Below, in pieces: positions 1 to 6,455 of a DNA stretch of 10,096 bases. Numbering within the stretch: position 1 is the stretch's first letter; every line of letters starts with the position of its first letter. This stretch comes from DASSUW01 sp036257565. GTDB taxonomy: Bacteria; Actinomycetota; Thermoleophilia; Solirubrobacterales; Solirubrobacteraceae. The DNA lies in contig DATAFH010000062.1 in NCBI GenBank assembly GCA_036257565.1, forward strand, positions 1 through 10,096, written 5' to 3'. A model generated the notes under the pieces. It was not told the DNA's origin, searched no databases, and saw nothing but the letters and a program-made list of their open reading frames with translations. The position numbers and the translations under genes were made by a program.

Positions 1-813
1 GCGCGCGTAGCGGGCCACCGCGGCCGAGTGGCGCGCGGTCATCGCGTCGCGCATCGAGAGCGTCTGCACCACCGTGCTGAGCAGGCCGACCTGCAGCGCC
101 GCCAGCTCGTGCGTGCGCTTGCCCAGCTCCTCCCCACGCTCAAACGCCTGCACCCCCGCGCGGAATAGGTACTGGAAGATGAAGATCACGACCGCTAGGA
201 GGCCGACGGCCGCGACGCCGATTCGGGAGTAGACCAACGCGACGCCGGCAGTCAACAGGCCCGTCGCGAACTCGGCCGGCAGGACCGGCAGGAACGCGTG
301 CACGACGACGTCACGGATCGAGATCGACGGTGCGCGGCGCGTGAGCACCACGAGCACGAAGTTCAGCGCGTTCATGACCATGAACACGATCAGCACGGCG
401 GCGGCGAAGCCGATGGCGTCGCTCCCGTACGACCGGGGGTCGCCCGCCAAGGCCATCATCATCACTCCGCCGGCGACGGGGAACAGCGTGTACGTCCACA
501 CGTTGGTCAGCACCTGCCACCGCGCCGCGCGGTTGACCAGGCCGTCGACCAGCATCGACGCCACGCCGATGGCCGCAGCCGGTGCCGGGCCCAGCAGCGC
601 CATCGCCAGGACGATGGCCAGGAACGATGCCGAGATGCGGAAGCCGCGGAACTCGATGGTCATGACCTCGCTCCCGGCGGCGAGCACGAAGAGGAGGATC
701 ACGAGCTCGAGCGGACGCCAATCGCCGGCGTCCGAGCTCTGCACCGCGACGCCCACGGCGGCGGCGAAGAGCGCCACCTGGGCGCCGAGAATGCGCCCTT
801 GGCGTCTCGTCAC
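1..813 (-). CDS. Membrane-anchored HD (probably HD-GYP) signalling protein, N-terminal part
   Basis: The 271 visible residues begin at a GTG codon and run off the left edge, so the C-terminus is missing. Residues 1-225 are strongly hydrophobic and give about six or seven predicted membrane segments: near 8-26, 34-50, 62-90, 101-123, 131-157, 175-195 and 198-217. A short charged linker follows (about 224-240), then the start of an HD domain. Residues 246-271 read LLSTVVQTLSMRDAMTARHS and onward, with His262 in the place of the first metal ligand of HD-GYP domains (usual pattern: sLxxRDxxTxxHSxxVAxxA). HD-GYP proteins hydrolyse cyclic-di-GMP; the catalytic HD and GYP motifs lie outside the window, so this activity is an inference. 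The start is fixed by GGAGG just before GTG and by an in-frame stop upstream with no other start codon between. The gene is divergent from the MFS gene. It could instead be an HDIG phosphohydrolase of other specificity. Confidence 0.82.
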   Translation of the reverse strand, partial: MTRRQGRILGAQVALFAAAVGVAVQSSDAGDWRPLELVILLFVLAAGSEVMTIEFRGFRISASFLAIVLAMALLGPAPAAAIGVASMLVDGLVNRAARWQVLTNVWTYTLFPVAGGVMMMALAGDPRSYGSDAIGFAAAVLIVFMVMNALNFVLVVLTRRAPSISIRDVVVHAFLPVLPAEFATGLLTAGVALVYSRIGVAAVGLLAVVIFIFQYLFRAGVQAFERGEELGKRTHELAALQVGLLSTVVQTLSMRDAMTARHSAAVARYAR

Positions 814-816
814 AGC

Positions 817-821
817 CCTCC
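817..821 (-). promoter_or_regulatory. Ribosome binding site of the HD-domain gene
   Basis: On the minus strand the sequence is GGAGGGCTGTG: a GGAGG core three bases before the GTG start at 813. The spacer is short, but no other start codon lies between this site and the upstream in-frame stop, so it decides the start. Confidence 0.6.
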
Positions 822-848
822 GGTGATCGGCACCACGAAATTTTGACT

Positions 849-856
849 TGACGTCA
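849..856. promoter_or_regulatory. Perfect 8-bp palindrome in the divergent intergenic region
   Basis: TGACGTCA is perfectly self-complementary and lies about 36 bases upstream of the HD-domain gene start. On the minus strand it sits just upstream of a weak -10-like CAAAAT (840-845), where an operator would act. No regulator can be named from the sequence, and the half-sites do not extend symmetrically. It is only a candidate operator. Confidence 0.2.
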
Positions 857-888
857 GGAGCCCCTCAGAAGGGCAATATCCGTCCGCA

Positions 889-925
889 TTGGGTCCGGGC
901 CCGTGAAGGTCTACGATTGGACCGA
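889..925 (+). promoter_or_regulatory. Sigma-70/SigA-type promoter for a leaderless MFS mRNA
   Basis: A -35 box TTGGGT (889-894) and a -10 box TACGAT (912-917, fitting TAnnnT) are separated by exactly 17 bases. The ATG begins at 925, seven bases after the -10 box, so transcription should start at or within a base of the A of ATG. No Shine-Dalgarno sequence stands at a useful distance (GAAGG at 905-909 is too far upstream), which agrees with a leaderless message. Leaderless mRNAs are common in Actinomycetota. The -35 match is only partial (TTG). Confidence 0.5.
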
Positions 926-2199
926 TGCGGGGGCGCTTGAAGCCATTGGGCGTGCGGCCGTTCGGGCGCCTGCTCTCCTCCTACACGCTCAATGAGCTCG
1001 GCGACAGCGTCGGGCTGGTGGCGCTCGCGGTGCTGGTCTACGACCGCACGCAGGCGGTCGCGCCCACCGCCGCGTTCTTCGTCGCCGCCAAGTTCCTGCC
1101 CGCCCTCGTCGCCCCTCCGCTGACCGCGCGGTTCGACCAGGCGGCCCTGCGGCGGAGCCTGCCGCTGCTCTATCTGGCCGAGGCGCTGGTCTTCACCGCG
1201 CTCGCCGTGCTCGCGGAGACGACGTTCGTCCTCGGCCTCGTGCTGGCCCTCGGCCTGCTCGACGGCGCGCTCGCCATCACGGCCCGCGGGCTCACGCGCG
1301 GAGCCGTCGCCACGGTGCTGCAGCCGGCCGGGCTGCTGAAGGAGGGCAACGCCCTGATGAACATGGGCTTCGCGTTCTCGGCCGTCGGCGGCGCGGCGCT
1401 GGCCGGGCTGCTGATCGGCGAGTTCGGCGTGGCCACCGCGCTGCTCGTGGACGCCGCCTCGTTCCTCGCCATCGCCGCCATGCTGGCGTTCACCAAGGGC
1501 CTCCCCGCCGCCTACGTGGAGCGCCAGCCGTGGCGGGAGCGCTTCCGCTCGGGTATGCGCTTCGCCCGCAGCAACCCGCTCGTGCGGCTGCTGCTGATCG
1601 GCGAGGCGGCGGCGCTGGTCCTCTTCACGCTGGTCATCCCGATCGAGGTCATCTACGCGAAGGAGAGCCTCGGGACCTCCGACGCCGGCTTCGGCATCCT
1701 GCTCGCCTCGTGGGGCGCCGGGATCGTGGTCGGAAGCCTGGTGTACCTGCTCGTCAAGAACCGTGCGCCGCTCCCGCTGATCATCGGCTCCACCGCGGCG
1801 ATCGGCGCCGCCTACCTCGGCCTGGCGACCGCGGAGACGCTGCTCGTCGCCTGCCTCGTCTCGGTCGTCGGCGGCGCCGGCAACGGCGTGCAGTGGATCG
1901 CGGTCGTGACCGCGCTGCAGGAGGCGACGCCGACCGACTACCAGGCCCGCATCGTCGGTCTGCTGGAGTCGATCGCCGCCGCCATGCCCGGAGTCGGCTA
2001 CCTGCTCGGCGGCGCGCTCGTCGCCATCGGCTCGCCACGGACCGCCTACGGGTTCGCGGGCGCCGGCGTGCTCCTGCTCGTGCTCGGCGCCGTCGCCATG
2101 CGGTCGCGCCTCGCCCCGCCGCAGCCGCAGCCACAGCCGACCCCGCGTCGCCGCGCGAGCGACCTGCAGAGCGTCGCGGACCCCGCGACTAGGTCATGA
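925..2199 (+). CDS. MFS transporter (MFS_3/DHA3-like exporter)
   Basis: This 424-residue integral membrane protein has the length and layout of a 12-helix major facilitator. Hydrophobic segments lie near residues 17-38, 46-67, 79-98, 101-120, 145-165, 168-190, 220-245, 254-276, 282-302, 306-330, 345-368 and 373-391. The N-terminal pattern FGRLLSSYTLNELGDSVGLV and the cytoplasmic ARF/DQAALRRS loop after the second helix suit the MFS_3 group, which contains EntS-type siderophore exporters and macrolide exporters; the substrate cannot be told from sequence. Residues 399-424 form a hydrophilic tail with a PQPQPQP run. The start is the ATG directly downstream of the leaderless promoter. TTG or GTG starts a few codons later are possible but poorly supported. 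The gene is divergent from the HD-domain gene and its end overlaps, tail to tail, a small broken minus-strand frame. Class assignment is firm, role open. Confidence 0.88.
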   Translation: MRGRLKPLGVRPFGRLLSSYTLNELGDSVGLVALAVLVYDRTQAVAPTAAFFVAAKFLPALVAPPLTARFDQAALRRSLPLLYLAEALVFTALAVLAETTFVLGLVLALGLLDGALAITARGLTRGAVATVLQPAGLLKEGNALMNMGFAFSAVGGAALAGLLIGEFGVATALLVDAASFLAIAAMLAFTKGLPAAYVERQPWRERFRSGMRFARSNPLVRLLLIGEAAALVLFTLVIPIEVIYAKESLGTSDAGFGILLASWGAGIVVGSLVYLLVKNRAPLPLIIGSTAAIGAAYLGLATAETLLVACLVSVVGGAGNGVQWIAVVTALQEATPTDYQARIVGLLESIAAAMPGVGYLLGGALVAIGSPRTAYGFAGAGVLLLVLGAVAMRSRLAPPQPQPQPTPRRRASDLQSVADPATRS

Positions 2200-2408
2200 T
2201 CCCGAGGCCGGGCCAGCCGGCCTGCAGCGAGACCGCGAGCTCGCGGATCGCCCGCCGCCACTGCGGCGGAGCGTCGTCCCACGTGCAGTCGCCGGTCGCC
2301 GACGAGCCCATCGCCGCCCACGACCGGGAACAGGATCTGGATCATTGGCGTGCTCGGGGGCGGCGGCTGCGTCGGCGGCGGCGCGATGCGCAGGCGCTCC
2401 TGCGGCAC
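2189..2408 (-). pseudogene. Small frameshifted reading frame between rnj and the MFS gene
   Basis: Two coding-like pieces lie in different minus-strand frames. The upstream piece can start at GTG 2408 and reads VPQERLRIAPPP, a proline run, then MIQILFPVVGG to about 2313. Its codons end almost only in G or C, but past about 2312 the same frame fills with A- or T-ending codons. The next frame is stopped by TGA upstream of the switch, yet from ATG 2311 to TAG 2189 it is clean: MGSSATGDCTWDDAPPQWRR and onward to PGLGIMT, with 39 of 40 codons ending in G or C. Removing one base near 2312-2317 (GGCGGCGATGGG on the minus strand) joins them into a 72-residue protein with a hydrophobic stretch in the middle. 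I do not recognise the family. The downstream piece alone could be a 40-residue gene. It overlaps the MFS 3' end by 11 bases. Confidence 0.35.
2205..2223 (+). terminator. GC-rich hairpin just after the MFS stop
   Basis: AGGCCGG and CCGGCCT form a perfect 7-bp stem around the 5-base loop GCCAG, starting five bases after the MFS stop codon. There is no T-run after it, so it would be a hairpin-only terminator or an mRNA 3'-end stabiliser. It also lies within the small minus-strand frame (codons for QAGWPGL), which may explain it by chance. Confidence 0.3.
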
Positions 2409-2445
2409 GGCGGCCGGGTACTCCCCCGCGGTCGGTGAAAGGTCG

Positions 2446-2480
2446 GGGCATCCATGCAGTGGTGGCGATGCCCGCCTTTT
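2446..2480. terminator. Intrinsic terminator between convergent rnj and MFS genes
   Basis: GGGCATC (2446-2452) and GATGCCC (2467-2473) form a perfect 7-bp inverted repeat. The 14-base interior can pair further (CCA with TGG). On the plus strand the stem is followed by GCCTTTTG, a short T-run, so it can end MFS transcripts. Read on the minus strand it begins 12 bases after the rnj stop codon, where an rnj terminator is expected, though its T-run there is weak (ACCTTTC). It may serve both directions. Confidence 0.5.
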
Positions 2481-2485
2481 GCCGG

Positions 2486-4153
2486 TTACACCTCGACGAC
2501 GACCGGCAACACCATCGGGCGGCGCTTGAGCCGCTCGTAGATGAACGCCGCGATGTCGTCGTGCAGGAACGACTCGAGCACGTCGATCTCCGTGATCCGC
2601 TGCTCGGCGGCGCGATCGAGCGAGTCCTCGACCGCCTCGCGCAGCTCGTCGACGATCGCGGCGTTGTCGTCGAGGAACGGCACGCCGCGGGCCAGGACCT
2701 CCGGCGGGACGACCGAGGAGCCGTCCTGCTCTGAGACCGTGGCCACAATGATGAAGATCCCGTCTGCCGACAGCATGCGCCGGTCGCGCAGCGCGACGTC
2801 GGCGACGTCGCCGATGTCGACCCCGTCGACGAAGACGAGCCCGGCGGTCTCCGGATCGCCCAGCCGGGCGCCGCTCTCGTCGATCTCCAGCGGCACGCCG
2901 TTCTCGGTGCGGAAGATCCGCTCCGGATCGACGCCGACCGCCTCCGCGAGCTGCGAGTGCAGGAGCATCCGCTTGTAGTCGCCGTGGACCGGCATGAAGT
3001 ACTGCGGGCGCGTGAGGTTGAGCATCATCTTGAGCTCCTCGGCGTACGCGTGGCCGGAGGCATGGATCGGCGCGTCGCGGGCGGTCACCACATCGCAGCC
3101 GACGTGGTACAGCCGGTCGATCGTCTCGTTCACCGCTCGCTCGTTGCCGGGGATCGGGGTGGCCGAGAACACCACGGTGTCGCCCCGGCGCAGCTCGACG
3201 GCCGGATGGTCGCGGTAGGCCATGCGACGCAGTGCGGACAGCGGCTCGCCCTGGGAACCGGTGGAGACGATCACGAGCTTCTCGTCCGGGTAGTGCTCGA
3301 GCTCGCGTGGCGGGACCAGCTGCCCGTCGGGGATCGCGATGTGCCCCAGGGAGCGGCCGATGTTCACGTTCTTGCGCATCGAGCGGCCGATGAGGGCGAC
3401 CTTGCGGCCGTTCGCCGCGGCGGCGTCGACCACCTGCTGGACGCGGTGGATGTTGGAGGCGAAGCACGTCACGACGACCCGTCCTTCGCAGTGCGAGAAC
3501 AGCCGCTCGAGCTGCGGGCCGACGACCGACTCGCTGGTCGAGATCCCCGGCCGGTCGGCGTTCGTCGAGTCGCCGCACAGCAGGAGCAGGCCCTCGCGCC
3601 CCAGCTCGGCCAGGCGCGCGATGTCCGCCGGCGCCCCGCCGACCGGCGTCTGGTCGAACTTGTAGTCGCCGGTGAAGAGGACGGTGCCGAGCTCGGTGCG
3701 CAGCGCGACGCCCGCGGCGTCGGGGATCGAGTGCGTGAGGTGCACGAGCTCGATCTCGAACGGCCCCGCGATGGCCACCTGGCCGACCGGGAGCACGTCC
3801 AAGTTGACCTCGCGGAGCTTGTGCTCGTCGAGCTTGGAGCGGGCCATGGCGACGGTCAGCTGCCCGCCGTAGACGACCGGCACGCTGTGCTGGCCGAGCT
3901 CCCGCAGTACCCACGGCAGCGCGCCGAGGTGGTCCTCGTGGCCGTGGGTGATGACGACCGCCTCGATGTCGTCGACCCGCTCGCGCAGGTACGTGAAGTC
4001 CGGCAGCACGAGGTCGATGCCCATCATCTCGGCGGTCGGGAACCGCAGACCGCAGTCGACGACCACGATCCGCCGCTCGTACTCGACGACGGTGAGGTTC
4101 TTGCCGATCTCGCCGACGCCTCCCAGCGGGAGGACGCGCAGCTTGCCGCTCAC
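2486..4153 (-). CDS. rnj: Ribonuclease J
   Basis: This 555-residue enzyme has the usual length of RNase J, a zinc-dependent metallo-beta-lactamase/beta-CASP nuclease with 5'-3' exonuclease and endonuclease activity in mRNA decay and rRNA maturation. The N-terminal lobe carries GGVGEIGKN (11-19), the zinc motif HGHEDH (70-75), His141 in THSIPD and Asp163 in FTGDYKFD. The beta-CASP part carries GDSTNAD (194-200), STGSQGEP (297-304), the zinc ligand region ASGHA (365-369) and PVHGDYK (388-394). A C-terminal domain follows to 555. The start is GTG, sharing GTGA with the dapA stop. The open frame continues 245 codons upstream, but that part is an out-of-frame reading of dapA. No strong Shine-Dalgarno is visible, so translation is probably coupled to dapA. 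The dapA-rnj pair is conserved in Actinomycetota. TAA stop, then a hairpin. Confidence 0.96.
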   Translation of the reverse strand: MSGKLRVLPLGGVGEIGKNLTVVEYERRIVVVDCGLRFPTAEMMGIDLVLPDFTYLRERVDDIEAVVITHGHEDHLGALPWVLRELGQHSVPVVYGGQLTVAMARSKLDEHKLREVNLDVLPVGQVAIAGPFEIELVHLTHSIPDAAGVALRTELGTVLFTGDYKFDQTPVGGAPADIARLAELGREGLLLLCGDSTNADRPGISTSESVVGPQLERLFSHCEGRVVVTCFASNIHRVQQVVDAAAANGRKVALIGRSMRKNVNIGRSLGHIAIPDGQLVPPRELEHYPDEKLVIVSTGSQGEPLSALRRMAYRDHPAVELRRGDTVVFSATPIPGNERAVNETIDRLYHVGCDVVTARDAPIHASGHAYAEELKMMLNLTRPQYFMPVHGDYKRMLLHSQLAEAVGVDPERIFRTENGVPLEIDESGARLGDPETAGLVFVDGVDIGDVADVALRDRRMLSADGIFIIVATVSEQDGSSVVPPEVLARGVPFLDDNAAIVDELREAVEDSLDRAAEQRITEIDVLESFLHDDIAAFIYERLKRRPMVLPVVVEV

Positions 4154-5016
4154 GCGGCGTGGACCCCGGTCAACAGATTGTGGCGCTCGAGCGCGGTGCG
4201 AACCGTCGCGAGCTCGTGCTCGTCGGGGTCGACGAGCGGCAGGCGCAGGCCGCCGACGTCGTGCCCGAGGAGGTTGAGCGCCGTCTTCACGGGGATCGGG
4301 CTCGAGGTGCAGAACATCGCCTTGAAGACGTCGTGCAACGAGGCGTCGATCTCCCGGCGACGCTCCGGCTCGTCGAACATGCGCCGCATCTCGGTGCCGA
4401 CCACGTGGCTCGAGACGCAGATCCCGCCGGCGCCGCCGAGGTCGAGGCAGCGCGCCAGGTCCTCGTCGTTGCCGGTGAAGAGCGTCAGGCCGTCGATCGG
4501 GCCGAGCTCGGCGGAGTTGGACTGCTTGACGGCCGCGATCCCGTCGATCTGCGCGAGCTCGGCCAGCAGGTCGGGAGCAATGTTGACCGTCGTCCGGCTC
4601 GGGATGTTGTAGACGATGATCGGCGTGCCGCCGGCCGCGCGTGCGACCTCCTCGTAGTGGCGCACGATCCCCCGGCGGTTGGGCCGGTTGTAGTAGCCGG
4701 TGACCGACAGCAGCGCGTGGGCGCCGGTCGCCGCCATGCGCTCGGCGAGGTGGCAGGCGTGGTGCGTGCTGTTGGACCCCGCGCCGGCCGCGATCCGCGC
4801 TTCGCCGGCCAGCTCTGCCACCATCGTCTCCACCAGCGAGACCATCTCGTCGTCCGACAGCGTGGGCGATTCGCCGGTCGTGCCGCACACCACGAGGCCG
4901 TCGGACCCGTGGGAGAGCAGGTGACGGCCGAGCGCCACGGCACCGTCCTCGTTGATAGAGCCGTCCGGGCGGAACGGGGTCACCATGGCCGTGAGCAGGC
5001 CTTCGAGGGGACGCAT
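4150..5016 (-). CDS. dapA: 4-hydroxy-tetrahydrodipicolinate synthase
   Basis: DapA condenses pyruvate with aspartate semialdehyde, the first step committed to diaminopimelate and lysine. The 288-residue protein covers the whole (beta/alpha)8 barrel of the DHDPS/NAL aldolase family. Visible active-site residues are the TT pair of CGTTGESPTL (Thr46-Thr47), Tyr109 in GYYNRP, Tyr136 and Arg141 in VYNIPSRT, and the Schiff-base Lys164 in AAVKQSNS. The GNDED loop (182-186) is also typical. The start MRPLEGLLTAMVTPF matches the usual N-terminus of the family. No clear Shine-Dalgarno is seen before ATG 5016, and a clear promoter is not visible in the 35 bases to the divergent GGDEF gene. The stop overlaps the rnj GTG by four bases, so the two genes form an operon. 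DapB lies 1.8 kb away on the same strand, beyond a plus-strand insertion. Confidence 0.96.
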   Translation of the reverse strand: MRPLEGLLTAMVTPFRPDGSINEDGAVALGRHLLSHGSDGLVVCGTTGESPTLSDDEMVSLVETMVAELAGEARIAAGAGSNSTHHACHLAERMAATGAHALLSVTGYYNRPNRRGIVRHYEEVARAAGGTPIIVYNIPSRTTVNIAPDLLAELAQIDGIAAVKQSNSAELGPIDGLTLFTGNDEDLARCLDLGGAGGICVSSHVVGTEMRRMFDEPERRREIDASLHDVFKAMFCTSSPIPVKTALNLLGHDVGGLRLPLVDPDEHELATVRTALERHNLLTGVHAA

Positions 5017-5042
5017 GGCGTCAGTCTGGCACGCGGGCGGGC

Positions 5043-5046
5043 GGAG
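5043..5046 (+). promoter_or_regulatory. Ribosome binding site of the HDOD-GGDEF gene
   Basis: GGAG stands five bases before GTG 5052 and favours that start. The rival start, ATG 5109, is preceded by AAGAGG only three bases away. The choice changes only 19 N-terminal residues outside any domain. Confidence 0.4.
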
Positions 5047-5051
5047 CGGTC

Positions 5052-6452
5052 GTGCGAATCCACGCTCAAGGCTTCCCCGTCGCCGCCGATGCTGATGCGA
5101 AGAGGTTCATGGTTCGCAACGTGACAAGCGCGACGGGCCAAGCCGAGCAGCGCCTCGACGGCGCGGTCGAGCGGCTCGGGCGCCTGCCCGTGCTGAGCGC
5201 CACCGTACGGCGCGTCAAGGTCATCGCCGAGAGCGAGGACGCGGGGATCGGCGACATGGTCGCCGCGCTCGAGGCCGACCAGGGGCTGGCCGCGGACCTG
5301 CTCCGCTATGCGAACTCGGCCGCCTGCGCGCGCCCGCTCCGAGCCCGCAGCATCCGCGCGGCGGTCACGCTCGTGGGCCGGCGGGCGATCGCGCAGCTGG
5401 CGGTCGAGGCCGCCACATACCGCTTCTTCCAGCGCGCGCCGGGCAACGGCGGGCGCTCGATCGGTCACCTGCACCTGCACGCCGCTGCGGTGGCCGGTAC
5501 GGCGCAGGCGATCGCCGAGCGCACCGGCGCCGCGACCGACATCGCGCACCTCGGCGGCCTGCTGCACGACGTCGGCAAGCTGGTGATGCCGCTGGCGTTC
5601 GGTGACGATGCGCTCGACGCGATCGCCGCCGAGCACCCGGCGGGCAGCGTGCGCGCGGCCGCGGAGCGCGAGGTGCTGGGCGTCGACCACGCCGAGGCGG
5701 GCGCCCGGATCGCCCGGGCGTCGCAGATCGAGGAGGCGGTCGAGAGCGTCATCGCCTTCCACCACGGCGGGCCGACCGGCACCGCCATCCCGACGCCCGA
5801 GGTCGCGTGCGTGATCATCGCCGACGAGGTCATCGGCCTCGCGTGCCGCACCGAGCCCGACTACCGGCTGCTCGGCCCGGCGCTCGAGGCGCTCGGCCTC
5901 TGCGACGAGGACTTCGACGACCTGGCGCTGGAGGCCGTCCGCGGCGGCAAGAGCGGCGCCGCCATGGCCCAGCGCGTCGCCGAGCTCGAACGCGAGGCAC
6001 GCGTCGACGACCTGACCGGCGTGCTCAACCGCCGCCACTGGCTGGCGACGATCCGGCGCGCGGTGGAGCAGCGCGAGGCCGGCAGCGTGCTCATCTGCGA
6101 CATCGACCACTTCAAGTCCGTCAACGACGGCCACGGCCACGCGACCGGGGACATGGTGCTGACCGAGGTCGCGCGCCGGCTCGCCGGCCAGGGCGTCGTC
6201 GGCCGGCTCGGGGGCGACGAGTTCGCCGTCTGGGTCGCCGGCGATCCGCGGTGCGGCGACGAGGCGGCCGACGCCGTGCTGCGGTCGGTGGCCGGCGCGT
6301 TCGACGCGGGCCGCGACGGGCTCGAGGTCAACGTCTCGATCGGCACCGCCAGCCCGGACGACCCGGACACGCTGTCCGCGGTGCTGTCGCGGGCCGACGA
6401 GGCGCTCTACGAGGCCAAGCGGGCCGGCCGTGGGCGCGCGGTGCGGTACTAG
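5052..6452 (+). CDS. HDOD-GGDEF two-domain protein, probable diguanylate cyclase
   Basis: The 466-residue soluble protein has no signal peptide or membrane segment. Residues 38-260 form an HDOD domain: RLPVLSATVRRV (44-55), DQGLAADLLRYANSA (76-90), GLLHDVGKL (169-177), VDHAEAGARIA (211-221), FHHGG (236-240). Residues 315-466 form a GGDEF domain with DDLTGVLNRR (319-328), the metal-binding CDIDHFKSVND (349-359) and an intact GGDEF at 387-391, so it should make cyclic-di-GMP from two GTP. The inhibitory RxxD motif expected five residues before GGDEF is absent; that place reads AGQG in a shortened loop. The HDOD domain keeps His143, His172-Asp173, His213, His237/238 and Asp258, a plausible metal set. 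GTG 5052 has a good ribosome binding site; ATG 5109 is a close rival. The gene is divergent from dapA and ends three bases from the convergent DUF4258-like gene. Family is sure; the regulated process is unknown. Confidence 0.93.
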   Translation: MRIHAQGFPVAADADAKRFMVRNVTSATGQAEQRLDGAVERLGRLPVLSATVRRVKVIAESEDAGIGDMVAALEADQGLAADLLRYANSAACARPLRARSIRAAVTLVGRRAIAQLAVEAATYRFFQRAPGNGGRSIGHLHLHAAAVAGTAQAIAERTGAATDIAHLGGLLHDVGKLVMPLAFGDDALDAIAAEHPAGSVRAAAEREVLGVDHAEAGARIARASQIEEAVESVIAFHHGGPTGTAIPTPEVACVIIADEVIGLACRTEPDYRLLGPALEALGLCDEDFDDLALEAVRGGKSGAAMAQRVAELEREARVDDLTGVLNRRHWLATIRRAVEQREAGSVLICDIDHFKSVNDGHGHATGDMVLTEVARRLAGQGVVGRLGGDEFAVWVAGDPRCGDEAADAVLRSVAGAFDAGRDGLEVNVSIGTASPDDPDTLSAVLSRADEALYEAKRAGRGRAVRY

Positions 6453-6455
6453 CGT

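Noticed and set aside
298..846. Plus-strand open frames rich in His, Arg and Ser opposite the HD-domain gene
   Set aside because: Low-complexity, antisense readings of a clear membrane protein on the minus strand.
2046..3914. A 622-codon open minus-strand frame across rnj and the MFS 3' end
   Set aside because: It is rich in Arg, Ala and Gly and is out of frame with the clear RNase J sequence. Only its short part after rnj (about 2313-2408) looks coding and was kept as the broken small gene.
2957..4612. A 551-codon plus-strand frame opposite rnj and dapA
   Set aside because: Antisense frame kept open by high GC; rich in Val, Asp, Arg and His with no recognisable domain.
4154..4888. An N-terminal extension of RNase J by 245 codons
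   Set aside because: It overlaps dapA in another frame and has arginine-rich nonsense composition; the GTG at 4153 gives the normal RNase J length and N-terminus.
4980..6140. A 386-codon minus-strand frame opposite the HDOD-GGDEF gene
   Set aside because: Antisense to a protein with clear HDOD and GGDEF motifs; no domain of its own.
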